Of a stretch of 60,000 bases of DNA, positions 9,849 to 22,700 are shown piece after piece. The translations under genes and the position numbers were made by a program. Below the pieces are notes generated by a model. That model searched no databases. It was not told the origin of the DNA and saw only the letters and a list, made by a program, of their open reading frames with translations. This stretch comes from Nematostella vectensis (lineage: Eukaryota; Cnidaria; Anthozoa; Actiniaria; Edwardsiidae): positions 4,350,437 to 4,410,436 of the forward strand of contig NC_064048.1 in NCBI RefSeq assembly GCF_932526225.1, read 5' to 3'. The number at the start of each line of letters is the position of its first letter. Within the stretch, counting starts at the first letter, position 1.

Positions 9849-11066
9849 ACTATAAGCTCTTATTTCTCGACATGTGTAGCAAAAACAACTGAGAGAATAC
9901 TTTGAAGCCGGCTTGGGTTGTTTTGGTTTGATTTGAATATTAAAACGTCTTTTCTTTTTGGAAAACAATATCATCATATATATATATATATACTATTAGC
10001 AAAATGATGGATCCATTTTTGGGATTAAATTTCATTTTAATTAAGTGGATTTAGTTCGCATCTCATATCTGCTATGATTTTTTTTGCGGCACTATTCGTC
10101 ACAGGCATTCGACAGATGGCGGCTCAGAGTCTTCAAGTTTAGCAAAGCCCTTATTTCTCGACATGCTTTTAAGTCTTAACAACTGATAAATTTTTATATA
10201 ATCCCATTGTAACGGTCATGGCTATTACCATCGTCTGTCACAAGTTGCCTTACATGTCAACGACTTCGATATTGCCTTTTCTTCCCAGAGGCGGGGTTAC
10301 ACCGAACGAGTGTGAAAAACACGGAATTTATAACCATTGCCAGTGCTATGTTATGCTATTGTATACATTTGTGTCGATCTCGCATTAGCCTGCATAGCGT
10401 CTCAATGGAAGGGGGGAATGCATTTGAGCTAGAGTCGCAATATAGGCCTAGTACACTTGGGTAGGCTTATACACTTATGAAGCTTTGTTGAATTTGCACT
10501 TTAATCTGCCTGACTGACACTTGTATTGCGATTGGTTTTGCGCGTTCCCTGCACATAGTCATTGCGTTAGTATTAGTACATACGTTTGCCCGGATCACAC
10601 TTGGATTGTTATTGCTTTGAGCTTGATCGGAACATACTGGCATTGCTGTTGCTTTGCGCTTACAAGCTTGCGTTCGCCTTATTCATACTGGTGCTAATGC
10701 GTTCGTCTTGTTCACATCTGTGTTAGCATAGCTTCCGCAATTGTCCTGCAAACTTGTGTTACTTTATCATTTTACGTTTTCTCTGTAAACCCCTGTAATG
10801 TTATTGATTGGAGTTTTCTCTGTAAACCCTTGGATATGCTATTGCTTTGAGTTTGCCTTCGCTCTAAAAGGCTCAGACAAGCATTTCTATCTCGTTTTCT
10901 TTCGCCCTCTTACAATTGTATTTGTTCTCCTTTTACGTTTCTCAATATACTACAAAAAGGATATCAAGCAATTACAACTCCACCAAGCTCCTGCCGTTTT
11001 AAAACAAAAGGGTTTCTTTTCCATGATGACCGCTCATTAAAGAGCATGGTCTTGTTCTAGTTTCAT
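9849..11066. repeat. dispersed-repeat fragment and degenerate minisatellite
   Basis: An (AT)n run occurs near 9977-9992. At 10000-10150 there is a fragment sharing GTGGATTTAGTTC and TTTTTTTTGCGGCA blocks with repeats at 14512, 15410 and 15679. From about 10490 to 10880 there are degenerate repeats of TTGCTTTGCGCTT and CACTTGTATTG blocks. No gene is supported. Confidence 0.5.
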
Positions 11067-11265
11067 AAGGGCACTCGCTTATCACAAAATAGCAGGTAAC
11101 ATTTGAAAAATACTTATCCACTGGTCGTCTATGACTCATAAAGGCACTCGCTTATCGCAAAATAGCGGGTTATATTTGAATGGGGCATCCACAGGTTTAA
11201 AGAGATCCGCTTATGACAAAATAGCGGGCAATGCCTGAATAGGGTATCCACTGGGCTGGTATACA
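11067..11265. repeat. three diverged ~75-bp tandem copies
   Basis: The block CGCTTATCGCAAAATAGCGGG recurs near 11077, 11149 and 11208 with shared flanks ending in TATCCACTGG or ATCCACAGG. Confidence 0.65.
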
Positions 11266-11753
11266 CCGGTCGCTTTGATACGCCTTCATCACCAGTTATT
11301 AGCCTAAGAGCGCAACTATTCTGCAAAGAACATAATGTAGTTTTAATGGCCCCTTCATCGGTTTCGTCTGAGAGCTAGACTAGGGCTCGCGGCTGATACG
11401 CGTGCACGCAACGGAAATAATTCTTTTCAAGGCTGTTTAATATTGCTAGCATTACATGCTGGTGAAAATGCACTTTTTATTATCAGCTTATGGTAATTAA
11501 CCGCACGAATACACCACTTGTTCCTTTCAACAGCAATAAAATAGATTCAACACAGGGCCATGCACTATTTCAATCAGCGTTTCCTGCCGTCTGGGTGAAC
11601 CCTCCGTACAGAAGTCTAACCTATCATTCTACGTGTATCGTAATATGGTTCAAGTATGCTTTGATCAAGCCGTGAAGGTCCAACACGACCAGCATATGTA
11701 CACTAGCCGCGATAATAGGACTACTAAAAGTCTACTAATCAAGTAATGAACAG
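11266..11753. other. 3' flank of the Sox gene
   Basis: No coding content is seen. On the minus strand, an AATAAA (TTTATT at 11476-11481 on plus) lies about 275 bp beyond the Sox stop codon and is a candidate polyadenylation signal. Confidence 0.45.
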
Positions 11754-12668
11754 TTAATAAGGCTTGAGATACATATCAAACTCATTACGGTCTAAATCAT
11801 CGCAGAGTAAGTCCGATAATTGTTCCAGGACCGGTTCGGGTTCTGGTCTTCTTTCTTCGCTGTCTGAGTTACTATATTCGCTTGTAACTGAACTGAACCG
11901 GCAAGAGCTCCGTGGCTCAATCGCGTGTTCTGTTTGCCGGCGCGCTGAGAGTCTCGGTCCACGGATACAAGACGCGCGCGGCGCGTACACCTCACATCCT
12001 TCCTCCTGTTCCGTTTTTTCTAGATCTTTTTTCTCCTGGATTCTAGCTTGCGGGCAGACGGTGTCCGGTGGATAGTTCTGCGCCATACTCGTCCCGTTAA
12101 GTTTAACGCACGAGTACCTTCTTTGAGGTCCGTAATGGAAACCCTCGGCGCTTACCGGTCCATACTCACTGCTATCCGTGCCATACTGGTAGTAATGCCC
12201 GGGATCCATAAACCCATCTGGGCTGTACGGAGGCTCTATGGGAAAAGCCTCATGTGTGGATGCCAGCCCTCTGTTTGTCACCATCGTGTTTATAAACGAA
12301 GAATCTATAAAGCTAGACATTATCCTCTGTCCGTTCCTTCTATCTTGTCGTCCTCGGCGTTTAGGAGTGTACCTATAGTTTGGATGTTCCTTCATGTGTC
12401 GAATACGCAAGCGCTCGGCTTTTTCTACAAACGGCCTCTTGTCCTTGGTTGTGAGCTCGTTCCACGCTTTGCCCAATAGTTTCGAGATCTCCGCATTGTG
12501 TAGCTTAGGATTCTCCTCCGCAAACTTACGCCTCATCACTTTGGCCCATATCATGAACGAGTTCATGGGCCTCTTAACGTGTGAATCATCTTCCTCGTCC
12601 TCGTATCTGTGTCTGAGCGAAGGGATACCTCCCCATCCGGGATAAGACTCTGGGTACCACATAACCAT
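11754..12668 (-). CDS. SoxF: Sox transcription factor, likely SoxF group
   Basis: This is a single-exon gene of 304 codons. Residues about 30-108 form an HMG box with the Sox signature [20 protein letters not shown] and the block [20 protein letters not shown], ending [13 protein letters not shown]. Such boxes bind ATTGTT-like sites in the minor groove and bend DNA in the nucleus. The C-terminus ends [14 protein letters not shown], close to the DxxEFDQYL motif that SoxF proteins use to contact beta-catenin; this, with the box sequence, favours group F over B or E. It is shorter than vertebrate SoxF proteins. Ser replaces the usual Ala in RPMNAF. ATG at 12668 is chosen; a second Met two codons later is possible. 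The assignment to Sox is firm; the group is inferred. Confidence 0.93.
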   Translation of the reverse strand: MVMWYPESYPGWGGIPSLRHRYEDEEDDSHVKRPMNSFMIWAKVMRRKFAEENPKLHNAEISKLLGKAWNELTTKDKRPFVEKAERLRIRHMKEHPNYRYTPKRRGRQDRRNGQRIMSSFIDSSFINTMVTNRGLASTHEAFPIEPPYSPDGFMDPGHYYQYGTDSSEYGPVSAEGFHYGPQRRYSCVKLNGTSMAQNYPPDTVCPQARIQEKKDLEKTEQEEGCEVYAPRASCIRGPRLSARRQTEHAIEPRSSCRFSSVTSEYSNSDSEERRPEPEPVLEQLSDLLCDDLDRNEFDMYLKPY

Positions 12669-12733
12669 ATACGCCTATACTCTACTGCTCTATAGTCATG
12701 ACTGGAAATTCTACTCTAGCAAGCGAACACGGG

Positions 12734-12742
12734 CTATATAAA
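12734..12742 (-). promoter_or_regulatory. candidate TATA box of the Sox gene
   Basis: On the minus strand this reads TTTATATAG, 66 bp upstream of the Sox start codon, which would leave a leader of about 35 nt. The sequence is nearly palindromic, so direction is not fixed by the box alone. Confidence 0.5.
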
Positions 12743-14511
12743 GCTTCAGCCACAAAACTAGATAGGGGGTAGGACAGGAATTCGCGCTGTATCCCACTGA
12801 CCGAGTCCAGTTGACATATAGCCGTCATTAAATGGCGCACGGGCCGATGGTGCGTCTAGATTTTTGCTAACGGCTTCGGGCATGGCGGATTTCTCCATGT
12901 CAAGATCACAGCTGACAGATCTAAGCTTTAAGAGCCGAGGAAACCCCTTCTGGTTTATTTCAAAGTAGCGAAGGGCTCTTTGTTGCGCCTTCGGACCGCT
13001 CCAGCCAGGGGCGATATTGCGTGACTTGGATAACTGGGTTGCAATAGCGGAAATGACTCTTGACTCGAGTAGGTTTCGTATATTGCCGAGTGTCGCCGTT
13101 TAGAAGGGTTATATCCGTAAAATAGCGAGCACAGTTTATAGATCCGGTATAAGTGGGCTGCATAAGTATCGATTGTGCACTAATCGCAAATAGTATCCTC
13201 TGGGGTGCGCACACACGCCGCAAAACACGACGAACCTGTAACTTTAGACGCGCCACGCGTAAGTCAGGCGAGAAAAAGATCAAATTATTTCGTGCACTTT
13301 ATTTCCTGGGCACGCAATGTGTTTTTTTCTCTTTGCAATGAAGATCAACGAATATCAGCGGAACCTCGGGGTACTTACAAAAGGGGCGATAAAGCCGGAT
13401 AACGATCTACTTCCCTCAAGGTGAAAGTTTTATTTTTATCCCCGCAAAGCGTAAACAGCGTCACCCCCGCGCCACCGTGAAATGCGGCTACTTGTACTGA
13501 CGACAAATAGAGTCAAGCTCAAAAGGAAAACGGCCAAGAAATCCTCTCTACAGCCTTCATAGGAATGATATAGTTTCTCCAGGAATGTGTCTTTAGCTCT
13601 TGTTTCATGTTGCTAACTAGCTTGCTTACACTCTTTTTTAATGGTTAGTCTAGTAGATTAGCGTTGCGAATGTATTGTTTGTTTGGCGAGATTTACGGGG
13701 GCGTTTTTGAGTGGACTGTAACAAGGATTAACACAAGCGAATCTACTTGAGAGAGATTTATCCTGACCTGTCTCAACTTCAGAGTAGAGGATTTTGTTAT
13801 CATTATCTAAACAAACAGTGAAGAATTGAAAAGGCCGTAGCTCTTTAACCGAGGCTAGCGCTAAAGGTAGGCGTCGTAGGGAGAGGAATACTGTTCACAA
13901 TTAAACTTGCTGTTAAGGAAAAAGGATCGGGCTTGTTATCAGTTTTTAGCGGTTTGGGGGGTTGGCGATTTTCTTGTCTACTTTAGATCGATTTCGGTCC
14001 TAATCACATCTTGAATAAAACTAAAACTAAACTAAACTTTGCACGTCACTAAAACGCATATATTTCGATTTCAAATGTCCTGACTCTTGTGCTATGATTG
14101 CCGTTTCGGGGGCATTTGAGTTAGAGTTGATATGGCAAAGAGTCCAAAGTAAAAGATCAAAAGAAAAAAAAAATATTAAAAATAAATAATAAGGAAACGA
14201 AATACCACACTAGATACTTATCCCCGTTCAACTCCTGGCGTAAGGTAAAATGGACTATCTCCCGGAAACGAAGACTTGGACGCTTGGGTTTGACGTCTGA
14301 GCGCCGTTTGGATATAGGGTTACAATTGCTAATAAAGTCAACAAGAATCGAATGTTTGTGATGCTGGATGATATAACAAGACATTTTCTAGCGCTTTTCG
14401 GAAAAAAATTCATGACTTCATGATATTTTAAATTTTTATTTGCTTTTGTCGTAACCCCCCCCCCCCCCCCTTCAGTAGCACGAATTGCTAGATTATCAAA
14501 AACCTCATGGT
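12743..14511. other. intergenic, no gene supported
   Basis: Open frames at 12960-13283 and 13153-13402 have no recognisable domain. A poly-C run occurs near 14453-14470. I see no RNA gene. Confidence 0.5.
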
Positions 14512-14673
14512 TTATTCTATACTCTAGCAATAAAATGGAACCGTTTTTATTGTAGTATGGATTGAGTATCATAGTGATTTAAGTGGATTTAAATTCTAAC
14601 TTTATTTGCATTGATTTTTTTTGCGGCAATAAACAAATCGGATCAGGGTCTTAAAGACAACCATAACTATCTA
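14512..14673 (+). repeat. dispersed repeat copy 1 (pair with 15679)
   Basis: It starts TTTATTCTATACTCTAGCAA and ends with ACAACCATAACTATCT. It is highly similar to 15679-15835, with an indel in the middle. Confidence 0.85.
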
Positions 14674-15678
14674 AAACAATAGCAGTCTTAGCGTTTGCGG
14701 CGTTTGAACCTTTCCAACATAGCGATAGCTCACTGTTCTCGTCTTAGTGAATTTCCAACAGTTTTACATCCTGTGTCCTCACCGTGATCCTGTGATTCCA
14801 AGTCAAGTAAACAAATAACAGCAGTTACTGAAATTAATAACAGGGCAAACACTCATAGAGCCTCCGGGCTTGCACAGCGGTCTACCTCAGATTAAATTAA
14901 ATCTTGCAGGGAGGCTATGGGACGTCGCCCGGGGCTCGCCGGGAAGACGCGTGTCAGTCTCTTCACAAACGAGAAAGTAATGAAATGCCCAGGTTGTTGA
15001 AGATCTGATTAGTTGTTCAGTCACGCGCCACGACATAACGAGCTGTCCATGTGTGATATACTTTTTAGGTTTTGGCGGGAAAATGGTGGAGCGCGTGCTA
15101 TGGAGGCCACAGGGAGCCCGTTTATGCATGCAAGCACTGAGTCCACGTGAGACAGACTGCTTATGTTATCGGGAGACGACAGCTGTCAACGTGACCGAAA
15201 AAAAACATTCCAAACTACTGTAGAAGCAATTAAATGAATAATGTTCAAAAACAATAAGTGAATTTTAAAAGCACACTAGCATATAGAAATAATGTGCTAA
15301 TGTTCACTTAAGACTCAGTAAAAGAAAGAATAAAAGGAAAGTCCGTTCTCCAAATTGTTCGACAATGTTGTTTTGAATGCTCGTTAATTTAGAAAATATA
15401 GTTATCCCTGTATTAGTTTACAATTATAAAAAAACTGAGCCTTTTTTATTAGTGATTAGTGGATTTGGGTTCATTGCTGAGAAGAACTTCATATTTGCAT
15501 AGGGTTCCATGCCGACAAAAACCTGCGCCACGCCAGTGGGGTTGAGGGCGGCTCAGGGTTAACACTAAAGTTAGTTTACATTTCGAAAGACCGAGAGGGC
15601 ACGCTTTGTTCGATCTAATGACTGTTTACCGGGATAAAATGCCGCCATTTTCTTTGGACGATGCACTTGCACATGCTT
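14674..15678. other. intergenic with a related repeat fragment
   Basis: No gene is seen. A more diverged fragment of the same family, with AGTGGATTTGGGTTC and GGCGGCTCAGGGTT blocks, lies near 15410-15565 and resembles 10000-10150. Confidence 0.5.
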
Positions 15679-15835
15679 TATTCTATACTCTAGCAATAAA
15701 ATGGAACCGTTTTAATGGTGGATTATCATAGTGATTTAAGTGTATTTTTAAATTTAAAAATTGCTACTTTATTTGCTTTCTTTGCGGCAATAAACAAATC
15801 GGATCAGGGTCTTAAAAACAACCATAGCTATCTTA
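15679..15835 (+). repeat. dispersed repeat copy 2 (pair with 14512)
   Basis: It shares about 150 bp with 14512-14673, including GCGGCAATAAACAAATCGGA. This is the same orientation as copy 1, about 1.2 kb away. Confidence 0.85.
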
Positions 15836-16599
15836 TACATTGGCAGTGATCACTGTGATCATTTCCTTCTTTTAAACAGCGTGGTTACTGGAACTAGTCT
15901 TTGCATACGAAGAAAACAACAGGAGTGCCAAACTACAAAGAGATAATAGAATGAACGATTCCGGTGGATGGGTCAAGCCGAGCACCGGTATATTAGCACT
16001 CTCTCTGTTTACTTTGCCACGGGACGATTCACATGACCATGCAAATTTTGGTCCCAAGCTCCCTATGCCCGGCGCGCGCAGCTAACTATGAGAAGTCTTT
16101 TAAAAAGAGCCCTGAGATCTGATAAGAGTTTCCATTGTCGTGCCTGTTGTTTCTCGTTGATTTGAAAAACGGTCATTCGCTTTTTTCACACGAGATTCTT
16201 CAGAGGAATCCCCCTAGGAATTCGTCGGAATACAGTGTTTGAATCTAAAAAAACATACGGAATTTTACGCCTCAAATCTGAAAGAAACATCCCCACCCAC
16301 GTCTTATGAAAATTTTCAGATTAAGATTCGCTTTTTATTAGATAAAAATAGTGGTATCTTATGGCCGCTGGCCATGTATAAACCAAATAGTGCTTCGTTT
16401 AATTTAAGATAATCGTTTGTTGACACAAGAAAGTTTGAAATATCGGCAATGTCCTAATAGTTCGGTATAGCGAGGGAACTGTGAGTTAGGGTCTTCATTA
16501 CAAGCCTCCATTGCGGCCTTGATGTCCAACATAGCAAAGGGTGCCATGTATTTGTGTATTTAGCAGAAGACTCCGCGAATGCCCGGAGTAGCGAGGGTG
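15836..16599 (-). other. 3' untranslated and downstream region of acetyl-CoA carboxylase
   Basis: There is no coding content. On the minus strand an AATAAA lies at 16334-16339, about 260 nt after the carboxylase stop codon, and is a candidate polyadenylation signal. Confidence 0.5.
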
Positions 16600-16753
16600 C
16601 TATGAGCTGTTTTCCCCGTTAGAAGTTTCTACTGCTGCTCTAGCGTCCAGTGTAGTGAGGATGCGCGAAAGCTCTGCACGCTTACTTGAGCTCATTTGCT
16701 GGGTGATGTGCACGATGGAGTCCATGGCAATCTCGGGGTTCTCTTGAACTAGC
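16600..16753 (-). CDS. ACC: ACC terminal exon ae
   Basis: It has one base, 50 codons and [23 protein letters not shown] then [17 protein letters not shown] and a short tail. It matches [21 protein letters not shown], the C-terminus of animal ACC. The acceptor is TTGTCAACAG. Confidence 0.97.
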
Positions 16754-19700
16754 CTGTTGACAATCATCATCAACATCACCACTATCATCATCACTAACAT
16801 GATCACTATCATCACTAACATCATCACTATCATCATCACCATTATCACCATCATCACCATCATCACTATCATCACCAACATCATCACTATCATCATCAAC
16901 ATCATCATCACTAACATCACCAACATCATCACTATCATCACCAACGCTATGACGTCATGGATGCATAGTGCTAGGCGTTACTCATGTCTTGGTCTGTCTG
17001 AGGACCCTTATATGGTATTATGACGTCATTGACGCATTGTGCTAGGCGTTACTCACGTCTTGGTCTGTCTGAGGACCCTTATATGGTATTATGACGTCAT
17101 GGATGCATAGTGCTAGGCGTTACTCACGTCTTGGTCTGTCTGAGGACCCTTATATGGTATTATCACGTCATGGATGCATAGTGCTAGGCATTACTCACGT
17201 CTTGGTCTGTCTGAGGACCCTTATATGGTATTATGACGTCATGGATGCATAGTGCTAGGCGTTAATCACGTCTTGATCTGTCTGAGGACCCTTAAATGGT
17301 ATTATCACGTCATGGATACATAGTGCTAGGCGTTACTCACGTCTTGGTCTGTCTGAGGACCCTTATATGGTATTATGACGTCATTGACGCATTGTGCTAG
17401 GCGTTACTCACGTCTTGGTCTGTCTGACGACCCTTATATGGTATTATGACGTCATGGATGCATAGTGCTAGGCGTTACTCACGTCTTGGTCTGTCTGAGG
17501 ACCCTTATATGGTATTATGACGTCATGGATGCATAGTGCTAGGCGTTAATCACGTCTTGATCTGTCTGAGGACCCTTAAATGGTATTATCACGTCATGGA
17601 TACATAGTGCTAGGCGTTACTCACGTCTTGGTCTGTCTGAGGACCCTTATATGGTATTATGATGTCATGGATGCATAGTGCTAGGCGTTAATCACGTCTT
17701 GATCTGTCTGAGGACCCTTAAATGGTATTATCACGTCATGGATACATAGTGCTAGGCGTTACTCACGTCTTGGTCTGTCTGAGGACCCTTATATGGTATT
17801 ATGACGTCATAGATGTATAGTGCTAGGCGTTACTCACGTCTTGATCTGTCTGAGGACCCGGTCCCGCTTGGTCCACTTGATGTTATCCCGTATGACGGAG
17901 CCCTCCTCTTGGTCGAGCTCTTTTTCCAGCCACTCAGCTACGATCTGGTTATTACTCCACTGGTAGGACTACACATGAGATCAAATGTCACAATCACTTC
18001 AGGATAGGGTTACAGAAAACACTAGATGCAGGGGGGGGAGGGTGTGCAGGTCCCATTTTGGTTCTCAATAGACGTGCTATTTGTAGACAAAGCTATAAAG
18101 CATTAAGATAGTCACTCTGCTATGTAGCCAAATCCAACAATAAACGTCGCGTGGGGATACTGCAAAGGCGTAAAAAAACCCTTTTTGGTTTTTCGGGGGT
18201 GGTCAGAGTTTTTTCAGACAATTCCCTCCCTTTCCCCCCTCCCCCCGGAAAAAAGTGAGGTCCACCCCATTTCGCACCCCCCCCCCCCCCAATAAAAATC
18301 CTGAGTACGGACAATGGTTAAAATTACTTTTAAGGTAGGACTTTACATAGGACAAAAGATAAACAAAATGAGTGAATAGTAAATATGGATAAACAAATAA
18401 ATGAATGAATGGATTGAATGAATTGTTTTTTATACTGACCATTGCTGTGCCGTGAGCTTCCAAAAATAGCCTCTCGAGAGTCGACTTTAGAAGTCCAGTC
18501 GACAGATCACTAGGGATCAACAGTATTACATTAAAGGAATGTTTTGTTTTCGTTTCGTTAGATTCGACGAACAGCTCCTTTGCTTCCTTCAATTTTGGTC
18601 GGTTGAAACATAAAGTTAGAAAGCTCCTCGAGCGAGAGTTGAAAGTGCTCTTTTCCTAGCTACATGGAGGAACGCAACACGAATGACTTGTTTGCGAATT
18701 ACTCCGCATCTGACGTAATGGAAAAACAGCACAGCATCCCAAAGCATCCTAAAGGCTCGTACGTTACCTAACGCTAACAGGCCTAAAAACTGTATACACC
18801 GGGAGCAAGAGTGTTAAACTTGACAGGAGCTGTAGTACAATCAAACAATGCACATTCGTTGCTGTAGTTTCAATACAGATCTGTTTTGTAGACCAACACT
18901 GATGACCAACTACTGTTTAATAGTTCTTATATACTTTATATTTATAGGGCATCCCTTTTCTTTCATGTATAAATTGATTAGGACCCCACCATTAGATATC
19001 TGACGGGTAAGTGGGATAAAAAACCTAAGTAACAAAAAAAGCTTTAGAAAAAAAAGTCGAACAAGAAAACCGTGGCTATAAAAAGCCCAAACAAACACAC
19101 AAACAAACAAACGAACGAACAAACGAACTAACGAACAAACAAACAAAAAAACAAACAAACAAACAAACGAACGAACGAACAAACAAACGAACAAACAAAC
19201 AAACGAACAAACAAACAAACAAACGAACAAACAAACAAACGAACAAACAAACAACAGCCCGTATAAAGTAGGCCCTGGCGTGCTTGCCTTTAGCTGCCTT
19301 TACCTGTTAGCTGACTTGAGCATTGCCTTGACCGTCCGCTCAAGCAGAATTCGCTTCAGCCGCCAATAAAAGAACACCCTGGATTTCTTCCATTGCAAGA
19401 TATCCTGTTGGGGGATGTTGCCGTTAAGATTCTTGGTGGGAGATGTTATGGTTTACGGTGGTTGAATTGACATTTGTAATGAAATAGCGATTACAAGCAT
19501 TAGAACATGTTATTCTGCACAAGATTCGATAATTGGAAATGCTACCAGGCTCACATGGTTGAAAATGAAAAATCAATGACGTTCATGGAAAATAAATGAA
19601 AATTATTAAAAAATAATAATATCAAGCAAACCAATATGAGGAAAAACAAACAAACAATAATATAAACCACAACAATATTATACATCGCGCTGAATCAAAG

Positions 19701-22700
19701 ATCCAGAGCCTTAAAGCCGCATTGTCACCAGTTTACTTCCGGAGGTCTGACGGAAACCTCAACCGTTAAAAGACAAAAGAATCTATTAAAATCCGAGATA
19801 TTTAACAGGCCATCCGCTCTAAATTATCAATCACTTCCTCAAAGAAACTTCCAATAGACACACTGCTTTCAATATTTTGAAATATTTTTCGCGTTTTCCG
19901 TTAAAAATCATCGGATATTGTTAGGTAATCGACCGGAAGTAAACTAGTGACAATGCGGCTTTAAGGTAAACGCCGACCTACCAAATTCTTACCCCAGCTG
20001 TATCATAATAGTTATGTGAGTACTTACCGACACAACCCCCTTCTCCAGCATACGCCCTGGTGTATCGTGAAGATCAGCAAATTCAATGGCCACCTGGGGA
20101 GAGAGAAATTATTAATTACAGTTCATGCAGCGAGGTGTGGTGATGCGCTAGTCGGGCAATCGCCACGGTCATTTTATGTCATATGCCATATCAGGGTAAT
20201 CGCCACGGTCATTTTATGTCATATGCCATATTAGGGTAATCGTCACGGTCATTTTATGTCATATGCCATATTAGGGTAATCGTCACGGTCATTATAGGTC
20301 ATATGCCATATTAGGGTAATCGTCACGGTCATTTTATGTCATATGCCATATTAGGGTAATCGTCACGGTCATTTTATGTCATATGCCATATTAGGGTAAT
20401 CGTCACGGTCATTTTATGTCATATGCCATATTAGGGTAATCGTCACGGTCATCTTATGTCATATGCCATATTAGGGTGATCGTCACGGTCATTTTATGTC
20501 ATATGCCATATTAGGGTAATCGTCACGGTCATTTTATGTCATATGCCATATTAGGGTAATCGTCACGGTCATTTTATGTCATATGCCATATTAGGGTAAT
20601 CGTCACGGACCTTTTAATGTCATATGTCATATTAGGGTAATCGTCACGGTCATTTTATGTCAAATGCCATATAAGGGTAATCGTCACGGACCTTTTAATG
20701 TCATATGTCATATTAGGGTAATCGTCACGGTCATTTTATGTCATATGTCATATTAGGGTAATCGTCACGGTCATTTTATGTCATATGCCATATTAGGGTT
20801 ATCGTCACGGTCATTTTATGTCATATGCCATATTAGGGTAATCGTCACGGTCATTTTATGTCGTATGCCATATCAGGGTAATCGTCACGGACCTTTTAAT
20901 GTCATATGTCATATTAGGGTAATCGTCACGGTCATTTTATGTCATATGCCATATTAGGGTAATCGTCGCGGTCATTTTATGTCATATGCCATATTAGGGT
21001 AATCGTCACGGTCATTTTATGTCATATGCCATATTAGGGTAATCGTCACGGACCTTTTAATGTCATATGTCATATTAGGGTAATCGTCACGGTCATTTTA
21101 TGTCATATGCCGTATAAAGGCAATCGACACGGTCATCTTATGTCATATGCCATATTCGGGTAGTCGTCACGGCCATTTTATGTCATATGCCATATTACGG
21201 TAATCGTCACGGTCATTTTATGTCATATGCCATATTAGGGTAATTGTCACGGCCATTTTATGTCATATGCCATATTAGGTTAATCATCACGGTCATCTTA
21301 TGTCATATGCCATATTATTTATTGCCATATTAGATGTTATATTCCATACCTGTTGGTACATTGGCAGTAGCTCGTCTTCGCGATCTTTCAGTTTCTTCTC
21401 CAGACTTTTACGATCTCTCATTGACAAGTCTACAACGTTTCGATTTAAAAAAATGTTTGGGTCATTGAATGGCTCAAAGATGCCGAGAGATATGAGCATT
21501 GTCAAGGAAAGAAAAATTAGGTTATACAATCACTAAATGCAATAAGAGGTTCTCAATAAACTTAAAACCAGGAATGAATTCTATAAAACATGCACTTTTA
21601 AAACATTTTGATTGGGGGAATATCCTGAACTTTAGGACCAGACAATTTTCAACTTCAATTAATCATGAGGCAAGTGCGTGCATGCGTGCGTGCGTGCGTG
21701 TATTTCTTTTTTTTTTTCAGAGTAAAAACAGTTTAAGAATAGTTTCGTAAATAATACTATTGTCACAGAAGTATGCACTTCTTCAATAGCTGCTGGCGTT
21801 TGCACGGGACTTAAAGTTATATAATGTTGTTTAGGGCATTCAATTTGCCAAAATAAGCTAGACGCAACTCAAAATTAAACATGGACCAACTGGACCAACT
21901 GGGCCAACTGGGCCAACTGGACCAACTGGACCAACTGGGCCAACTGGACCAACTGGGCCAACTGGACCAACTGGGCCAACTGGACCAACTGGGCCAACTG
22001 GACCAACTGGACCAACTGGACCAACTAGACCAACTGGGCCAACTGGACCAACTGGACCAAGAGGGCCAGAAAGTGCATGCGTTTTTTTTGTTGAAAACTT
22101 GAGAGGAAGACGGCGACTAGAACTGCAGTAAACAATTGAAAATTCAAAAAGCCAGACGTCAAATGAAGCCTGGCAAACGTTAGCCGTCATCCTCCATTTT
22201 AAAATCGTGAACGATTTCGAAATCGTTAAGGATTTTTGGAGTCGTTCACGATGGCCCAGGACGGTGAACTGATCCAAACTCTCTATCCTCACTATGATAA
22301 CATACACCTATTTCAATAAAAATGCAAAAGACGAATTGCGGATGACAAATTGGCAGTTCTAAGACCGTTAACTGCTTAGTTTAATTATTTGTAAAAATAT
22401 AGATATTATATTCTTACAATATATGATGAGTAATCTAACCGTAGAAATTATTTAAATCTTCCTACATTTAAAATATGACCAGACGTTCAAATATTATAAG
22501 CCATTGTATATCGGCGGCAGAACTGCCATTCCACAATTTTAATTTGTCATTAGCGCTGACAACGTATTAGTTGTATACCTGGCGAGGAGAGCGCGAGACA
22601 CAGCTCAATGTGCTTAGCGTCCAGTCTACGCATCGACTTCACCAAGTCTTTCCGCCTGAACTTAATTTCCACAGTCCCAGTAGGCTCTAAAACATTCCCT

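Noticed and set aside
12960-13283. 107-codon minus-strand frame as a gene
   Set aside because: It has no domain, promoter or splice evidence, and another frame on the opposite strand is equally open.
16600-17023. Met/Val-rich or Ile/Thr-rich peptides
   Set aside because: They are by-products of the ATC/AAC trinucleotide tract. Only the part from 16753 down to 16600 is real coding sequence (ACC last exon).
18910-19254. Phe/Val/Cys-rich 'membrane' protein
   Set aside because: It is translation of the complement of a (CAAA)n microsatellite.
20120-21318. Telomere-like repeat because of TTAGGG
   Set aside because: TTAGGG occurs once per 40-bp unit and never in tandem with itself.
21858-22307. 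Collagen-like Gly-Pro-Val protein on the minus strand
   Set aside because: The Gly-x-x pattern comes from a 9-bp minisatellite inside an ACC intron. It has Pro at the second and Val at the third position in every triplet and no flanking collagen features.
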